Positions 25,447 to 35,772 are shown, counted from the stretch's first letter. The stretch is 64,000 nt of DNA from Agrilactobacillus fermenti (GCF_021030645.1 NZ_JACGCJ010000011.1:17906-81905), one strand, 5' to 3'. Numbers and translations are program-made. Notes: generated by a model not told the origin, from the letters alone.

Positions 25447-25968
25447 TTACTTTATTATATTTTTGATTATTTGATAGTAATTGTGCCAATCATTCGTAAA
25501 ATTGGCTAAACACGCTTGATCGAGCAAAAATTCGAATAGGGGTTGCTTGTTAGGAACATCCAGAAATAAATATTTTTGGGGTACACAAAATTTGGGATAA
25601 TGAGCTCTTAGGATAGCTAAACTTATTTTAGCTATTTTAGAAACCGCAGTGATTGGAATAAGACATCCTGTATTTTTTTCTTTGAAGTAATCAAAAATAG
25701 CAGTGTAGTCATCTTTTTGTATCGCAGAACCGATGGTGGCTAGAGTTTGGGCATCTGCCGAAATTGGTGGATCACATTTCATAAAAAATTCAATGCCGCC
25801 ATTTTTACCAGTTGTATAAACAAAAGCTTGAAATGCATCCGGGAAAAACTTTTTTCGATATTCAATTACTTTTTCACCCCTTAAAACTTGCGACACATAC
25901 TCACTGTGTAGAGACATTAAAAGGGTGGGTAACATTGGGTCATATCTAGTATCTATTATTTTTGACAC
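25447..25968 (-). CDS. ASCH/PUA-like domain protein
   Basis: A 173-residue protein. The N-terminus LLMSLHSEYVSQVLRGEKVIEYRKKF is the hallmark strand-helix of ASCH-like (PUA fold) proteins, in which a xSIxPxYxxxIxxGxKxxExR motif is thought to contact RNA or modified nucleosides. The middle contains VYTTGKNGGIEF, the expected next strand pair. GTG start with GAGGTG nine bases upstream. It lies 34 bp ahead of the downstream glpK stop region on the same strand. Function unknown; RNA binding is a family-level guess. Confidence 0.75.
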   Translation of the reverse strand: MSKIIDTRYDPMLPTLLMSLHSEYVSQVLRGEKVIEYRKKFFPDAFQAFVYTTGKNGGIEFFMKCDPPISADAQTLATIGSAIQKDDYTAIFDYFKEKNTGCLIPITAVSKIAKISLAILRAHYPKFCVPQKYLFLDVPNKQPLFEFLLDQACLANFTNDWHNYYQIIKNIIK

Positions 25969-26002
25969 AGCACAAGCACCTCTGCAGCTTAGTTAAAATT
26001 TT

Positions 26003-27493
26003 TTAAAATAATTGTGCCGCTTTCACGGCTTGCCGCCAGCCGCTATATAGTTGACTGCGCGTTAGCGAGCTGATTGCTGGTTCAAATGTCTGTCCGCCAG
26101 CATTCAAATGACGTAACTCGGCCAGATCTTTGAAATAGCCCGTGTTTAATCCGGCGATGAAAGCAGCGCCTAGTGCTGTAGTTTCGCGACTTTCAGAACG
26201 TTGGACGGGAACTTGGGTAATATCAGCTAAAAATTGAAGTAAATAGTCGTCTCTTGAGGCACCACCATCAACGCGTAATTTAGTAATGGGTAAATTGGTA
26301 TCTTGCGTTAAAGTACTCAAAATATCCTCTGTCTGATAGGCAATGGCTTGCAATGCGGCTTTAACCAGATCTTCTCGAGTCGTACCCCGAGTCAAACCTA
26401 GAAAAGTACCGCGAACTTCATTATCCCAATAGGGCGCTGCCAAGCCGTTGAAAGCGGGGACAAAGTAGATCTCATTTTGACTGGTTGCTTGTTGCGCCGC
26501 TGTGTTAGCTGTTTGGAAGTCGTCTAAAAATTGCAGCTGATCGACAAACCAGTCGATGGCATCGCCAGCTGTTAGGATACCACCTTCAAGGACATAGTTT
26601 GTCTTATTGGTGAAGGTATAGCCAATACTTGTTAGTAAGTTATTAACCGAAAACTTTGGCGTTGTACCCGTATTCATGACGATAAAACCCCCGGAACCAA
26701 ATGATGCTTTGACCGAGCCCATATCAAAATCGGTTTGACCAAATAAGGCCGCTTGCTGACTGCCGATCATTGCCGCAATAGGAACTTGCCGACCATAAAG
26801 TTGATGCGTGCTGGTTTCACCCAGTATTTGATCATTCGTTACAACTTCGGGTAATATTTCCCGGGGAATATTAAATAATGCCAGCAGTTCAGGATCCCAA
26901 TCTTGCGTGTTGATATTGAATAACAACGTACGGCTAGCGTTCGTTATATCTGTTTTAAAGATAGTACCATCACTTAGCTGCCAAGCGAGCCAAGTATTGA
27001 TATTGCCAAATAATAAGTCACCTTTTTCCGCTCTTTGCTGGCCATCGGGGATATGATCTAAAATAAAGCGGATTTTACTGGCAGAAAAAATGGGATCTAA
27101 ACGTAAACCGGTTTTTTCTTGGATTATGCGGCGGTCTACTTTTTGTTTTAATTGATCAATCAGGGGTTGTGTTTGATTAGAACGCCAAGAGATTGCGTTG
27201 TGAACCGGCAGTCCAGTAGCTTTATCCCAAATAACTGCCGTTTCACGCTGATTGGCAATAGCAATACTGTCGATTTGGTCCGGTTGGATATGACCATTGA
27301 TAAGTGCATCCGCCAAAACGGATTGCACGGTATCAAAAATAATGATTGGATCTTGTTCCAACCAACCGGGTCGCGGACTGAGTTGTTCGAATTTACGTAC
27401 TTCCCGGGTGACAATATGGCCTTGATGGTTAAAAACCACCGCACGAATTGAGGTTGTGCCAGCATCAATTGTTAAAATATAGTCTTTTGTCAT
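26003..27493 (-). CDS. Glycerol kinase paralogue with altered active site
   Basis: A 496-residue FGGY kinase closely related to GlpK over its full length (IDAGTTSIR, NQRET, DGGASRDDYLLQF). Key residues differ. The Tyr that contacts glycerol is Ile in DPIFSASK (residue 135). The catalytic Asp of GDQQAALFG is Ser in GSQQAALFG (245). The His phosphorylated by HPr in Firmicute GlpK is Gln in HQLYG. The ATP-loop Thr of YGTG is Ser in FGSG. It may be a pseudokinase or act on another polyol. ATG 27493 is eight bases after AGGAG; ATG 27499 is too close. It follows the canonical glpK by 11 bp and is probably co-transcribed. Confidence 0.85.
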   Translation of the reverse strand: MTKDYILTIDAGTTSIRAVVFNHQGHIVTREVRKFEQLSPRPGWLEQDPIIIFDTVQSVLADALINGHIQPDQIDSIAIANQRETAVIWDKATGLPVHNAISWRSNQTQPLIDQLKQKVDRRIIQEKTGLRLDPIFSASKIRFILDHIPDGQQRAEKGDLLFGNINTWLAWQLSDGTIFKTDITNASRTLLFNINTQDWDPELLALFNIPREILPEVVTNDQILGETSTHQLYGRQVPIAAMIGSQQAALFGQTDFDMGSVKASFGSGGFIVMNTGTTPKFSVNNLLTSIGYTFTNKTNYVLEGGILTAGDAIDWFVDQLQFLDDFQTANTAAQQATSQNEIYFVPAFNGLAAPYWDNEVRGTFLGLTRGTTREDLVKAALQAIAYQTEDILSTLTQDTNLPITKLRVDGGASRDDYLLQFLADITQVPVQRSESRETTALGAAFIAGLNTGYFKDLAELRHLNAGGQTFEPAISSLTRSQLYSGWRQAVKAAQLF

Positions 27494-27504
27494 AGCCATT
27501 ACTC

Positions 27505-29019
27505 CTAAATCAATTGTTTTTGCGGTTTAAAGGCTTGAGTTGCTGCCACAGCCTTTTGCCAGCCACGATAAAGTTTTGCTCGTTGCGTTTCAGTCATGTT
27601 AGGGCCATATTTTTGACCTAATTTAGTAATTGATTGTAATTCATCCGTGTTTGCCCAGAAATTGACACCTAGACCCGCTAAGTAGGCAGCGCCTAAACCG
27701 GTAGTTTCTAGAATTGCCGCACGGTGGACGGGGGTGTTTAAAATATCTGCCTGAAATTGCATTAAATAATCATTTCGAGTGGCACCACCGTCAACATGTA
27801 ATTCAGGAATCGTAATACCAGTATCTAATTCCATGATGTCTAAAACTTCACGGGTTTGGAAAGCTAATGATTGCAGGGTAGCCCGGGCTAAGTCATTGCG
27901 GTTGGTTTGGCGTGTGATGCCAAAAATACCACCACGGGCATCCGCATCCCAGTATGGTGCACCTAGGCCGGTAAAAGCGGGCACAACGTAGAGCTGATCA
28001 TTATGACCGCCCTTTTCAGCCAAGCGTTGTGTTTCGCCAGCATTTTCGACAAGTTTTAAACCATCGCGCAGCCATTGGATGGCAGAACCAGCCACAAAAA
28101 TGCTACCTTCTAGGGCATAGTTTACTTGACCATTGATACTGTAGCCAATCGTTGTTAAAAGGTTATGTTGGGATAGTTTGGCTTGGGTTCCGGTATTCAT
28201 GACTAAAAAGGCCCCGGTGCCATAGCTGTTCTTGACCATACCAGGTTTTAAGGCGAGTTGACCAAATAAGGCCGCTTGCTGGTCGCCGACTAAACCAGCG
28301 ATTGGCACTTCACTGCCGTAAAAATGATAATCTTTCGTTTGGCCATAAATTTCAGCGTTTCCATGTACTTCAGGAAGCAGTGATTTAGGAATATTTAAAG
28401 CCGCTAAAATATCTTCATCCCATTGCAATTGGTGGATATTGAAAAGCATCGTACGGCTGGCATTGGTATAGTCAGTGACATGACTGCGGCCACCAGTGAG
28501 TTTCCAAGTGAGCCAGGTATCGATCGTGCCAAATAACAACTCACCTTTTTCCGCGCGTTGCTGGGCACCTTTAACGTGATCTAAGATCCAGCGAATCTTA
28601 GTTGCTGAAAAATAGGGATCGATCGTCAGCCCGGTTTTTTCATGGATCATTTGTTCATAGCCCTGATTCTTTAGTTCGGTTGCGATGGCATTGCTTTGGC
28701 GGGATTGCCAGACCACAGCATGGTAAATCGGCAAACCGGTTTGCTTATCCCAAATGACTGTGGTTTCGCGCTGGTCGGTAATACCGATGCCGGCAATTTG
28801 TTTGGGCTGGATTCCAGATTTGATGAAAACATTAGCAATTGTTGACTGGACCGCATTCCAAATTTCAATAGGATCGTGCTCTACCCAGCCTGGTTGTGGG
28901 AAATATTGGCGAAATTCTCGGTTAGCATCAGCGATGATTTGTCCGTTATGATCGATAATTAAAGCGCGTGTACTGGTTGTCCCTTCATCAAGGGCCAGCA
29001 TATATTGTGTTGATGTCAT
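27505..29019 (-). CDS. glpK: Glycerol kinase
   Basis: A 504-residue FGGY kinase that phosphorylates glycerol to glycerol 3-phosphate. All expected residues are present: DQRET (Arg/Glu contacts), DPYFSATK (Tyr 136), [12 protein letters not shown] (catalytic Asp 246), YGTG, and His 232 in DYHFYG, the site of HPr-dependent activation in Gram-positive bacteria. ATG 29019 follows GGAGG; the GTG 12 bases upstream overlaps that SD. It is preceded by a small membrane protein gene and followed by the altered paralogue. No glpF or glpO is in the cluster. Confidence 0.95.
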   Translation of the reverse strand: MTSTQYMLALDEGTTSTRALIIDHNGQIIADANREFRQYFPQPGWVEHDPIEIWNAVQSTIANVFIKSGIQPKQIAGIGITDQRETTVIWDKQTGLPIYHAVVWQSRQSNAIATELKNQGYEQMIHEKTGLTIDPYFSATKIRWILDHVKGAQQRAEKGELLFGTIDTWLTWKLTGGRSHVTDYTNASRTMLFNIHQLQWDEDILAALNIPKSLLPEVHGNAEIYGQTKDYHFYGSEVPIAGLVGDQQAALFGQLALKPGMVKNSYGTGAFLVMNTGTQAKLSQHNLLTTIGYSINGQVNYALEGSIFVAGSAIQWLRDGLKLVENAGETQRLAEKGGHNDQLYVVPAFTGLGAPYWDADARGGIFGITRQTNRNDLARATLQSLAFQTREVLDIMELDTGITIPELHVDGGATRNDYLMQFQADILNTPVHRAAILETTGLGAAYLAGLGVNFWANTDELQSITKLGQKYGPNMTETQRAKLYRGWQKAVAATQAFKPQKQLI

Positions 29020-29046
29020 AGCAACCTCCACGATAAAAAGTATTAA

Positions 29047-29322
29047 TTAAAACGTTAATGCTAAAATGATAAAAATAATTACTGCAATTGGCAATAATAG
29101 TAAAATGAACGTGACAATAATCGGACTGCTGAGATAGACGTAAAGTTCTAGTAATAAGATTAAGCCCAGCCATAGTAGGATAAAAGGCAGCAGTCCGATC
29201 GTACTAGCGAAAAGCCAACTAAAACCACAAATTAGTGCGGCAACAACTAAAGCCAATAAGCTGATTCGCCAGAGCCACCAGCCAAACCCATGGGCAGTAT
29301 TATTATCGGGATAACGTGTCAT
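29047..29322 (-). CDS. Small membrane protein (91 aa) upstream of glpK
   Basis: A 91-residue hydrophobic protein with three probable helices (about 17-36, 42-62 and 66-88) after a short polar N-terminus (TRYPDNNTAHGFGWW). I do not recognise a family. ATG 29322 is eight bases after AGGAAG. It is the first gene of the operon with the two glycerol kinase genes and shares their promoter, so a role in glycerol entry or membrane association is possible but speculative; it is too short and unlike GlpF. Confidence 0.65.
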   Translation of the reverse strand: MTRYPDNNTAHGFGWWLWRISLLALVVAALICGFSWLFASTIGLLPFILLWLGLILLLELYVYLSSPIIVTFILLLLPIAVIIFIILALTF

Positions 29323-29362
29323 AAACATTACTTCCTAAGCATAGATTGATTTTCTAAATCCT

Positions 29363-29390
29363 AGCATAACGTATTTCGAAGCGGTTGCAA
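29363..29390 (-). promoter_or_regulatory. Promoter with cre-like site for the glycerol kinase operon
   Basis: On the minus strand, -35 TTGCAA (plus 29385-29390) and -10 TATGCT (29363-29368) are 16 bp apart. TTCGAAGCGGTTGCAA (29375-29390) matches the catabolite response element WTGNAANCGNWNNCAW at all but one position and covers the -35. CcpA repression of glycerol use would fit. Confidence 0.5.
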
Positions 29391-29401
29391 AATGCTTCAT
29401 C

Positions 29402-29430
29402 TTGACAGCTGGGGTTGTAGCAACTAGTAT
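29402..29430 (+). promoter_or_regulatory. Promoter of the ABC-F leader transcript
   Basis: TTGACA (29402-29407), a 17-bp spacer, and TAGTAT (29425-29430). Transcription would start near 29437, giving a 260-nt leader before the ABC-F start codon. It is divergent from the glycerol kinase promoter, only 12 bp away. Confidence 0.6.
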
Positions 29431-29436
29431 GACTAT

Positions 29437-29698
29437 GAAAGGAGTGACTTAATAAGCCAATGAGAAATTAAACCTACTATATCGGAATTTGAATCGTGCA
29501 TGACTGGCTACCTGTGGTATTCAGTTTATTTGAGATTCAAATTTGAGATAGGGTTTAAGGTCTGATTTAAGTGTTTATTGAGTTGCACCAATATATATTT
29601 AACTTAAATTTAAATTAAATCCCCCTATCTGTATCCGATAAAAGTCTAGTCGTCGCTACGTCATTTTTTCTGATTGATACAGATATGGGGGTTTTTAT
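29437..29698 (+). promoter_or_regulatory. Three-way attenuator leader upstream of the ABC-F gene
   Basis: Terminator: CCCCCTATCTGTATC (29621-29635) pairs with GATACAGATATGGGGG (29676-29691), followed by TTTTT, ending only two bases before the ATG. The 3' arm contains the only usable SD (GGGGG). Early hairpin: GAATTTGAATC (29485-29495) pairs with GATTCAAATT (29534-29543), extended by AAACC/GGTTT. Antiterminator: AGATAGGG (29546-29553), at the foot of the early hairpin, is complementary to CCCTATCT (29623-29630) in the terminator. Opening the early hairpin would therefore favour read-through. A short ORF, ATGAGAAATTAA (29460-29471), ends at its 5' foot and could be the sensing leader peptide, although its SD (AAAGGAG, 29438-29444) is 15 bases away. 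Confidence 0.7.
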
Positions 29699-31261
29699 AT
29701 GCAATTTTATCAAGCAAAAGACTTAACTGCTGAGGTTGGTGCCAGAACACTATTTCATATTGCCAAACTTGGCTTTCATTATGGAGATAGGATCGGTTTG
29801 ATTGGAGGCAATGGGGTTGGTAAAACGACCTTATTAACAATGTTGGCAAGGTTAGAACAACCGAGTCCTTTAAAGCCTAGTGCAAGTAAATATTTAGTAC
29901 CTCAGCTTAAACCAACAAAGAATTTAAGTGGGGGTCAAATTGTACAGCATTATCTAGATGCCGCCTTTGAAACCCAAGCAGATATTTTATTTTTAGATGA
30001 ACCAACGGCTAATTTAGACGTTGAGAATGTGAAGCAATTAGAGAATAGTCTCAAAAATTATCCAGGAACTTTGATTATAATTTCACATGATCGGGCATTT
30101 TTAGATCGGATCGTGACCCATATTTGGGCTTTAGCGGATCAGAAATTAACACCGTTTGTAGGAAACTATTCAGATTATCTGGATACTAAATCAGCCCAGG
30201 AAAATAAGCAGTGGCAAAAGTATCATGCCTATACACGGCAAAAGCAAAAGTTAGCTTTGGCGGCAGCGAAGCGTGAGCAAAAAGCTGCCCGAGCAATAGT
30301 GATTCCACAGAATAAAGTCGGCACACAAGAAGCTTATAAAAGTAAGCCTTATTTTAATAAGAAACAAGCTAAGCTGGCTAAAACCGCGAAAGCAATTGAA
30401 AAAAGGGCTACTAAACTGACACCTGTCGATCATCCTGAAGTTGAAAAGCCAATCAAAATGCAATTGAATCATGGGCAGGCCCTACAAGAAGGCGGCGTTT
30501 TAACGATTGAGCATTTTAAATTAGAACGTAACCATAAAGTCCTTATTAATGATGTCAATTTGCAATTACGTGGTGGTGAAAAACTGGCAATCACAGGGCC
30601 AAATGGTAGTGGTAAAACGACCTTACTTGAAAGTATCGTGCAGCACCACAGTTCCGCCATCCACTTGAATGACCCGGTGCATATTGGTTATTTTCAGCAA
30701 GATTTACGCAATCTGGTTTTAGATCAGAGTATTCTAGAAAATGTTCTGGCCGCAACGATTCAGAATAAGACTTTAGTGCGCACAGTCCTGGCACGGTTGG
30801 GCTTTAAAGCAGAGCAACTACAAAAACAAGTGAAGCTACTTAGTGGTGGCGAGCGGGTCAAAGTTAGTTTTGCAAAACTATTTCTAAGTCAGGCTAACTT
30901 TTTGATTTTAGACGAGCCGACAAATTATTTAGATATTGTCTCCTTAGAAGCCCTAGAACAATTAATGATGGCATATCCAGGGACAGTATTAATTGTGTCC
31001 CATGATCGTTATTTTATAAAGAAGGTTGCTACTCGGCAGCTGCAAATTGAGCCTGAAACAAAAAGTTTGATTGATCCGGAACGGATAACGCACAGCCAAT
31101 CTTCAAAACCGAAGCAAGCCATTAGCCAGGCAGACGAGATTTTAGCTTTGAAAAACCGGCAGACGGCTTTATTGGGGCGGTTGACGATTGCACCTGATGA
31201 TGCCAAAGCAGAAAAGGAATTCTTGGCCGTTAGTCGTACGTTAAAAGCACTGCAGGCATAG
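29699..31261 (+). CDS. ABC-F ribosomal protection-type ATPase
   Basis: A 520-residue soluble protein with two ABC domains and no membrane segment. Walker A motifs are GGNGVGKTT and GPNGSGKTT; the signature/Walker B pairs are LSGGQ...ILFLDEPTANLD and LSGGERVKVSFAKLFLS...FLILDEPTNYLD. A Lys/Arg-rich linker (about 170-245) would reach the ribosomal peptidyl-transferase centre. The first domain is unusually short between Walker A and the signature, as in Vga/Lsa/VmlR-type resistance ABC-Fs rather than EttA. The attenuator in front is typical of antibiotic-induced members of this class. The most likely role is displacement of lincosamide, pleuromutilin or streptogramin A-type drugs from ribosomes. 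The exact subclass is not determined. Confidence 0.82.
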   Translation: MQFYQAKDLTAEVGARTLFHIAKLGFHYGDRIGLIGGNGVGKTTLLTMLARLEQPSPLKPSASKYLVPQLKPTKNLSGGQIVQHYLDAAFETQADILFLDEPTANLDVENVKQLENSLKNYPGTLIIISHDRAFLDRIVTHIWALADQKLTPFVGNYSDYLDTKSAQENKQWQKYHAYTRQKQKLALAAAKREQKAARAIVIPQNKVGTQEAYKSKPYFNKKQAKLAKTAKAIEKRATKLTPVDHPEVEKPIKMQLNHGQALQEGGVLTIEHFKLERNHKVLINDVNLQLRGGEKLAITGPNGSGKTTLLESIVQHHSSAIHLNDPVHIGYFQQDLRNLVLDQSILENVLAATIQNKTLVRTVLARLGFKAEQLQKQVKLLSGGERVKVSFAKLFLSQANFLILDEPTNYLDIVSLEALEQLMMAYPGTVLIVSHDRYFIKKVATRQLQIEPETKSLIDPERITHSQSSKPKQAISQADEILALKNRQTALLGRLTIAPDDAKAEKEFLAVSRTLKALQA

Positions 31262-31371
31262 TGAATCAGTGCTCGTGCTGAAAGTAAGATACATCTCAAG
31301 CAGGATGGCATGCTGACCTTTAAACGGTATATTACGAACGGTATAACTGTAACAATCGACAAAAAATGTAG

Positions 31372-32073
31372 GTGATTACGATTAAGATCTCTCAAGATGT
31401 ATTTAATAAATCGCTTCAATATGGTTTTGAAAAGGCCATGCAAGGTACCACTGGACGCAAAGTGAATGCTAAAAGTATTCATCAGCTAACGACTAAATAT
31501 ATGGCTCAGTACCATGACCCTGAAAAAGCGATCAAAGCGTTAGTGAATCAATCACGATTATTGACGGCAACAACGGGGGCGGTTACCAATTTTGGCGGTT
31601 TACTAACGATACCGGTAAGTCTGCCGACTGAACTGGTAACCACATTATTTGTTAATATTCGTGTGATCGGCAGTATTGCTTATTTGCGTGGCTATGAGTT
31701 GACTGATCCTAAAGTGCGGGCATTAATGCTGGCAGCTTTAGCAGGGAATTCTGGTATCGATCATTTTAAGCAAGCTTTGATCAAATCATCAACGCGCTAT
31801 TTGCAAGGCAGACTGAATCAAGCTTTCTTTGATAAAGTAACGGCGCAGTTAAGTCATTTCTTGTTTAAACAATTCAGCATTAATGCAGCAACGGCGACGG
31901 TTAAAATCATTCCGGTGGTAAGTGCGGCTATTGGTGGGGTAACAGAAGCTATTTCCACGACAGCGGTGGCTAAAGCGGCAGATGCTGTATTCAAACCTGA
32001 AGGCTTACAGTTTGGTGATCGGTTAATTAGTCGGCAAGAATTGTTAACCGAACAAACAAAAAATCAAGACTGA
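31372..32073 (+). CDS. EcsC family protein
   Basis: A 233-residue protein with an EcsC-like central part: SRLLTATTGAVTNFGGLLTIPVSLPTELVTTLFVNIRVIGSIAYLRGYE, followed by VRALMLAALAG. The C-terminal third has small-residue hydrophobic helices (VVSAAIGGVTEAISTTAVAKAADAVF). EcsC proteins accompany the EcsAB transporter in bacilli, but their biochemical role is unclear; here no EcsAB genes adjoin. The start is uncertain: GTG 31372 lacks a good SD, since AGGTGA overlaps it. A hairpin with a repeat copy follows at 32093. Confidence 0.72.
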   Translation: MITIKISQDVFNKSLQYGFEKAMQGTTGRKVNAKSIHQLTTKYMAQYHDPEKAIKALVNQSRLLTATTGAVTNFGGLLTIPVSLPTELVTTLFVNIRVIGSIAYLRGYELTDPKVRALMLAALAGNSGIDHFKQALIKSSTRYLQGRLNQAFFDKVTAQLSHFLFKQFSINAATATVKIIPVVSAAIGGVTEAISTTAVAKAADAVFKPEGLQFGDRLISRQELLTEQTKNQD

Positions 32074-32092
32074 AGTTATTTTTAAAATATCG

Positions 32093-32131
32093 AGAGAGCG
32101 AGACAAAACTAATGTTTTATTTTCGCTCTCT
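32093..32131 (+). terminator. Hairpin after the EcsC-like gene
   Basis: AGAGAGCGA (32093-32101) pairs with TCGCTCTCT (32123-32131), and ACAAAAC with GTTTT inside. It belongs to the GAGACAAAAC class and directly precedes a copy of the palindromic repeat, as at 1055 and 3300. Confidence 0.6.
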
Positions 32132-32136
32132 ATTTG

Positions 32137-32249
32137 TTTACGAATAATTAAATTTTAAACGTGTTCCAAAAGGCAACACCTTCTCCTAACGATGTATCGC
32201 TTAACCACCATTTTTCGCACTTCTTTAAGTACTTTTTGTCGCACGCTCA
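32137..32249 (+). repeat. Degenerate long palindromic repeat, copy 3
   Basis: The left end is well kept (AAATTTTAAACGTGTTCCAAAAGGCAACACC from about 32149), as are a CCTAAC segment, ACCATTTTTCGCA and the right end CTTTTTGTCGCACGCTC. The middle is shortened and the GTTAGTGCTC arm is lost. It is therefore a decaying copy of the type seen at 1118-1234. Confidence 0.7.
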
Positions 32250-32329
32250 ACCATTTTTAGTTATAAATGAATCTAGGACTAAGTGTACTTTGACCCGGCT
32301 AAACTTATTTCCCAGGAAATAAGTTTGAA

Positions 32330-33280
32330 TTAGACAGGTTGTTCGCCAGCGACATATTTGCTGAGAAAATGTTTGACCTGGAACGTATATTCTTCTGGTG
32401 CAGCCCAGTAACTTGCCGCGTGGGTTGCGTTCGGAACGATCCAAATATCTTTAGGTGCGGTCGTCGCTTGATAATTGTCGAAACACATATAGGTAGGTAC
32501 GTAAGTATCTTTTTCACCATGAATAAAGAAAATGGGCGTGGTATTTTTCTTAAGTTGTTCAATGGCTGAGCTGCCTTTTAAAGAAAAGCCCAAGGCCACT
32601 TTGTTAATTTGACTAACGACTGGGATCAACGGGAATTTCGGTAGTTTAAAGGTCTCTTTTAATTGATAAGCCAGCTCTTCTTCAATACTAGAATAGCCAC
32701 AATCTTCAACGATTGCTTTGACTTGCACGGGGAGTTCATCACCGCTGAGCATCATCACCGTAGCGCCACCCATACTAACGCCATACAAAACGATTTGAAC
32801 ATCTGTACCCATATATGCGATCACTTTTTGGATCCAATCTAGATAATCTAAACGGTCTAACCAACCAAAGTTGATATATTTACCAGCACTTAATCCATGA
32901 GAACGATTATCTGGTAAGACAACTGAGTAGCCATCGTCATAGAATAGTTTTGCTGAGGCAGCCATAGATGGCGCGCTGCCTTTGTAGCCGTGGGAAATAA
33001 TGGCGACCTTCTTGACATTGGTCTGGTTATTTTCAAGAAAATAACTGTGTATTTTATTTTGAGGGTCATTTTCGTGAAGCCACCAAGTCTGTTTGTCTTG
33101 CTGTTCAAACCAAGCAAAACTTGGATAAAATTTTGAATCAGGATCTGGATTGGAGGCTGAACCAGCTGGGATTTTATTAAGCCGTTTAAAAGCGTAATTA
33201 TAAAGATAAAAACTTGAAGCACTTGTAGCTGCAGCAGCGAGTCCTGAGGCCGTCAGCCATAATTTTGTAGCTGTTTTCAT
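32330..33280 (-). CDS. Membrane-anchored alpha/beta hydrolase
   Basis: A 316-residue hydrolase of the YqkD/BAAT-like type. An N-terminal membrane helix (about 7-28) is followed by the catalytic domain: VAIISHGYKG (oxyanion), DNRSHGLSAG, nucleophile elbow YGVSMGGATV, acid in HGEKDTYVP, and His in PNATHAASY. ATG 33280 has AGGTGATCG close upstream; ATG 33289 is an alternative without an SD. Such proteins act as esterases on the membrane surface. Substrate unknown. It is transcribed alone. Confidence 0.83.
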   Translation of the reverse strand: MKTATKLWLTASGLAAAATSASSFYLYNYAFKRLNKIPAGSASNPDPDSKFYPSFAWFEQQDKQTWWLHENDPQNKIHSYFLENNQTNVKKVAIISHGYKGSAPSMAASAKLFYDDGYSVVLPDNRSHGLSAGKYINFGWLDRLDYLDWIQKVIAYMGTDVQIVLYGVSMGGATVMMLSGDELPVQVKAIVEDCGYSSIEEELAYQLKETFKLPKFPLIPVVSQINKVALGFSLKGSSAIEQLKKNTTPIFFIHGEKDTYVPTYMCFDNYQATTAPKDIWIVPNATHAASYWAAPEEYTFQVKHFLSKYVAGEQPV

Positions 33281-33447
33281 TACGATCACCTGTTACCTTA
33301 TTAATTTAAATCATTGTAACATGATTGGTTTAGAATAAAATTTAAAATAAAGTTGACATAATTTGAAGATAACCTTGGTATTTTCTTTAGAAATGATTTA
33401 TTATGTAGTTGATATTAAAAGCTTTTCGATCATAGGAAGTGAGTAAT

Positions 33448-33699
33448 ATGCAATGTATGGGTTCATATCATAGCTTTTTCGCAGGGATACATCCGCAATT
33501 TACCTTGTTCTGGATGAGTATCGTATTGTTGATCGTCTTTTTGTGGTTTGTGATGAGTCGAGTTTATGTCCAACATATCAGCACCAAAGAGAGTGATATT
33601 CACCGCATGCTATCTTTGTTAGAAGATGCTTATCGTGCGGGTCGGATCGATAAAGAAACATATTTACGCCAAAGAGATAGATTATTAAAAATAAAATAG
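33448..33699 (+). CDS. Small membrane protein with SHOCT-like tail
   Basis: An 83-residue protein: a membrane helix (about 18-42, LFWMSIVLLIVFLWFVM) followed by a short C-terminal two-helix unit MLSLLEDAYRAGRIDKETYLRQRDRLL, which fits the SHOCT pattern (L..LxxAxxxGxIxxExxxxxRxxLL). SHOCT units end many membrane proteins and are thought to mediate oligomerisation. ATG 33448 has AGGAAGTGAG upstream; GTG 33439 overlaps the SD. It has its own terminator at 33711, so it is monocistronic. Confidence 0.75.
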   Translation: MQCMGSYHSFFAGIHPQFTLFWMSIVLLIVFLWFVMSRVYVQHISTKESDIHRMLSLLEDAYRAGRIDKETYLRQRDRLLKIK

Positions 33700-33710
33700 T
33701 GTATACTGAG

Positions 33711-33738
33711 AAGTGTTCTCATTTAGAGAGCACTTTTT
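33711..33738 (+). terminator. Terminator after SHOCT-like gene
   Basis: AAGTGTTCTC (33711-33720) pairs with GAGAGCACTT (33726-33735), with TTTTT following. It lies 32 bp ahead of the gdhA start. Confidence 0.8.
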
Positions 33739-33766
33739 GTTTTGAATTATTCAGAAAGAAGGTTGA

Positions 33767-35116
<1,350 letters not shown>

Positions 35117-35148
35117 GTAAAATCGTCAAAATCTAAGATAAATTAATA

Positions 35149-35200
35149 AGACCCGCAGAAGTTAGATTGTAAAAATCTAATCTCTGGGGGTCTTTATTTT
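35149..35200 (+). terminator. Terminator after gdhA
   Basis: AGACCCGCAGA pairs with TCTGGGGGTCT, with inner TTAGATT/AATCTAA pairing, then TTTATTTT. It resembles the terminator at 25339 in its inner stem. The lepB stop lies just beyond on the other strand. Confidence 0.85.
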
Positions 35201-35202
35201 GT

Positions 35203-35772
35203 TCAATACAGCTTAAATGTATAAATAGGCCAATAACGGAGGACAACCACACTCTGAACGTCGCGCTGAGGAACGTAGCCAAATGAGCGGCTGTCATTGG
35301 AGATTGTTCGATTATCCCCAAGCACAAAATAATGTTTTTTGGGTACTCGAATTGTATTGGTTGCAGCTAGGGATTTCAAAGAAAAATTTGCCGTAAATGG
35401 CAGTGACTGTTTTAAGTACCAAGCGTTTTTGTATAGATTCAAATAAGGTTCATCTTTGGCCTTACCGTTAATATATAATGTATCATCCTTGTAAACGATT
35501 TTATCGCCAGGTAAACCAATGACCCGTTTAATATAATAATCACCGGTATTATCGGGAGAAGACAAGATGATCACAGCACCGCGTTTGACTTTTTTATGTT
35601 TAAGCGAAACTAAACGCTCGCCTTGAAAAAAATTGGGCTGCATCGAATCGCCTTGAACGATATCATTACTGATCACAAATTTGAATAATAGAAAAATAGC
35701 TGTCCAGATCAAAATGGCTAATCCAAAAGCTTTAAGCCAAAAGTCAGTTGTTTCCTGTGTGTGTCGCCTCAT
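35203..35772 (-). CDS. lepB: Signal peptidase I
   Basis: A 189-residue type I signal peptidase that removes signal peptides from secreted proteins at the outer face of the membrane. One N-terminal helix (about 12-35) precedes the catalytic domain. Ser 43 lies in QGDSMQPNF, the general base Lys 82 in YIKRVIGLPGD, and the later box VLGDNRTISNDSRSFGYVP is present. Length matches the short Gram-positive SipS type. SD GGAG precedes the ATG. Confidence 0.93.
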   Translation of the reverse strand: MRRHTQETTDFWLKAFGLAILIWTAIFLLFKFVISNDIVQGDSMQPNFFQGERLVSLKHKKVKRGAVIILSSPDNTGDYYIKRVIGLPGDKIVYKDDTLYINGKAKDEPYLNLYKNAWYLKQSLPFTANFSLKSLAATNTIRVPKKHYFVLGDNRTISNDSRSFGYVPQRDVQSVVVLRYWPIYTFKLY

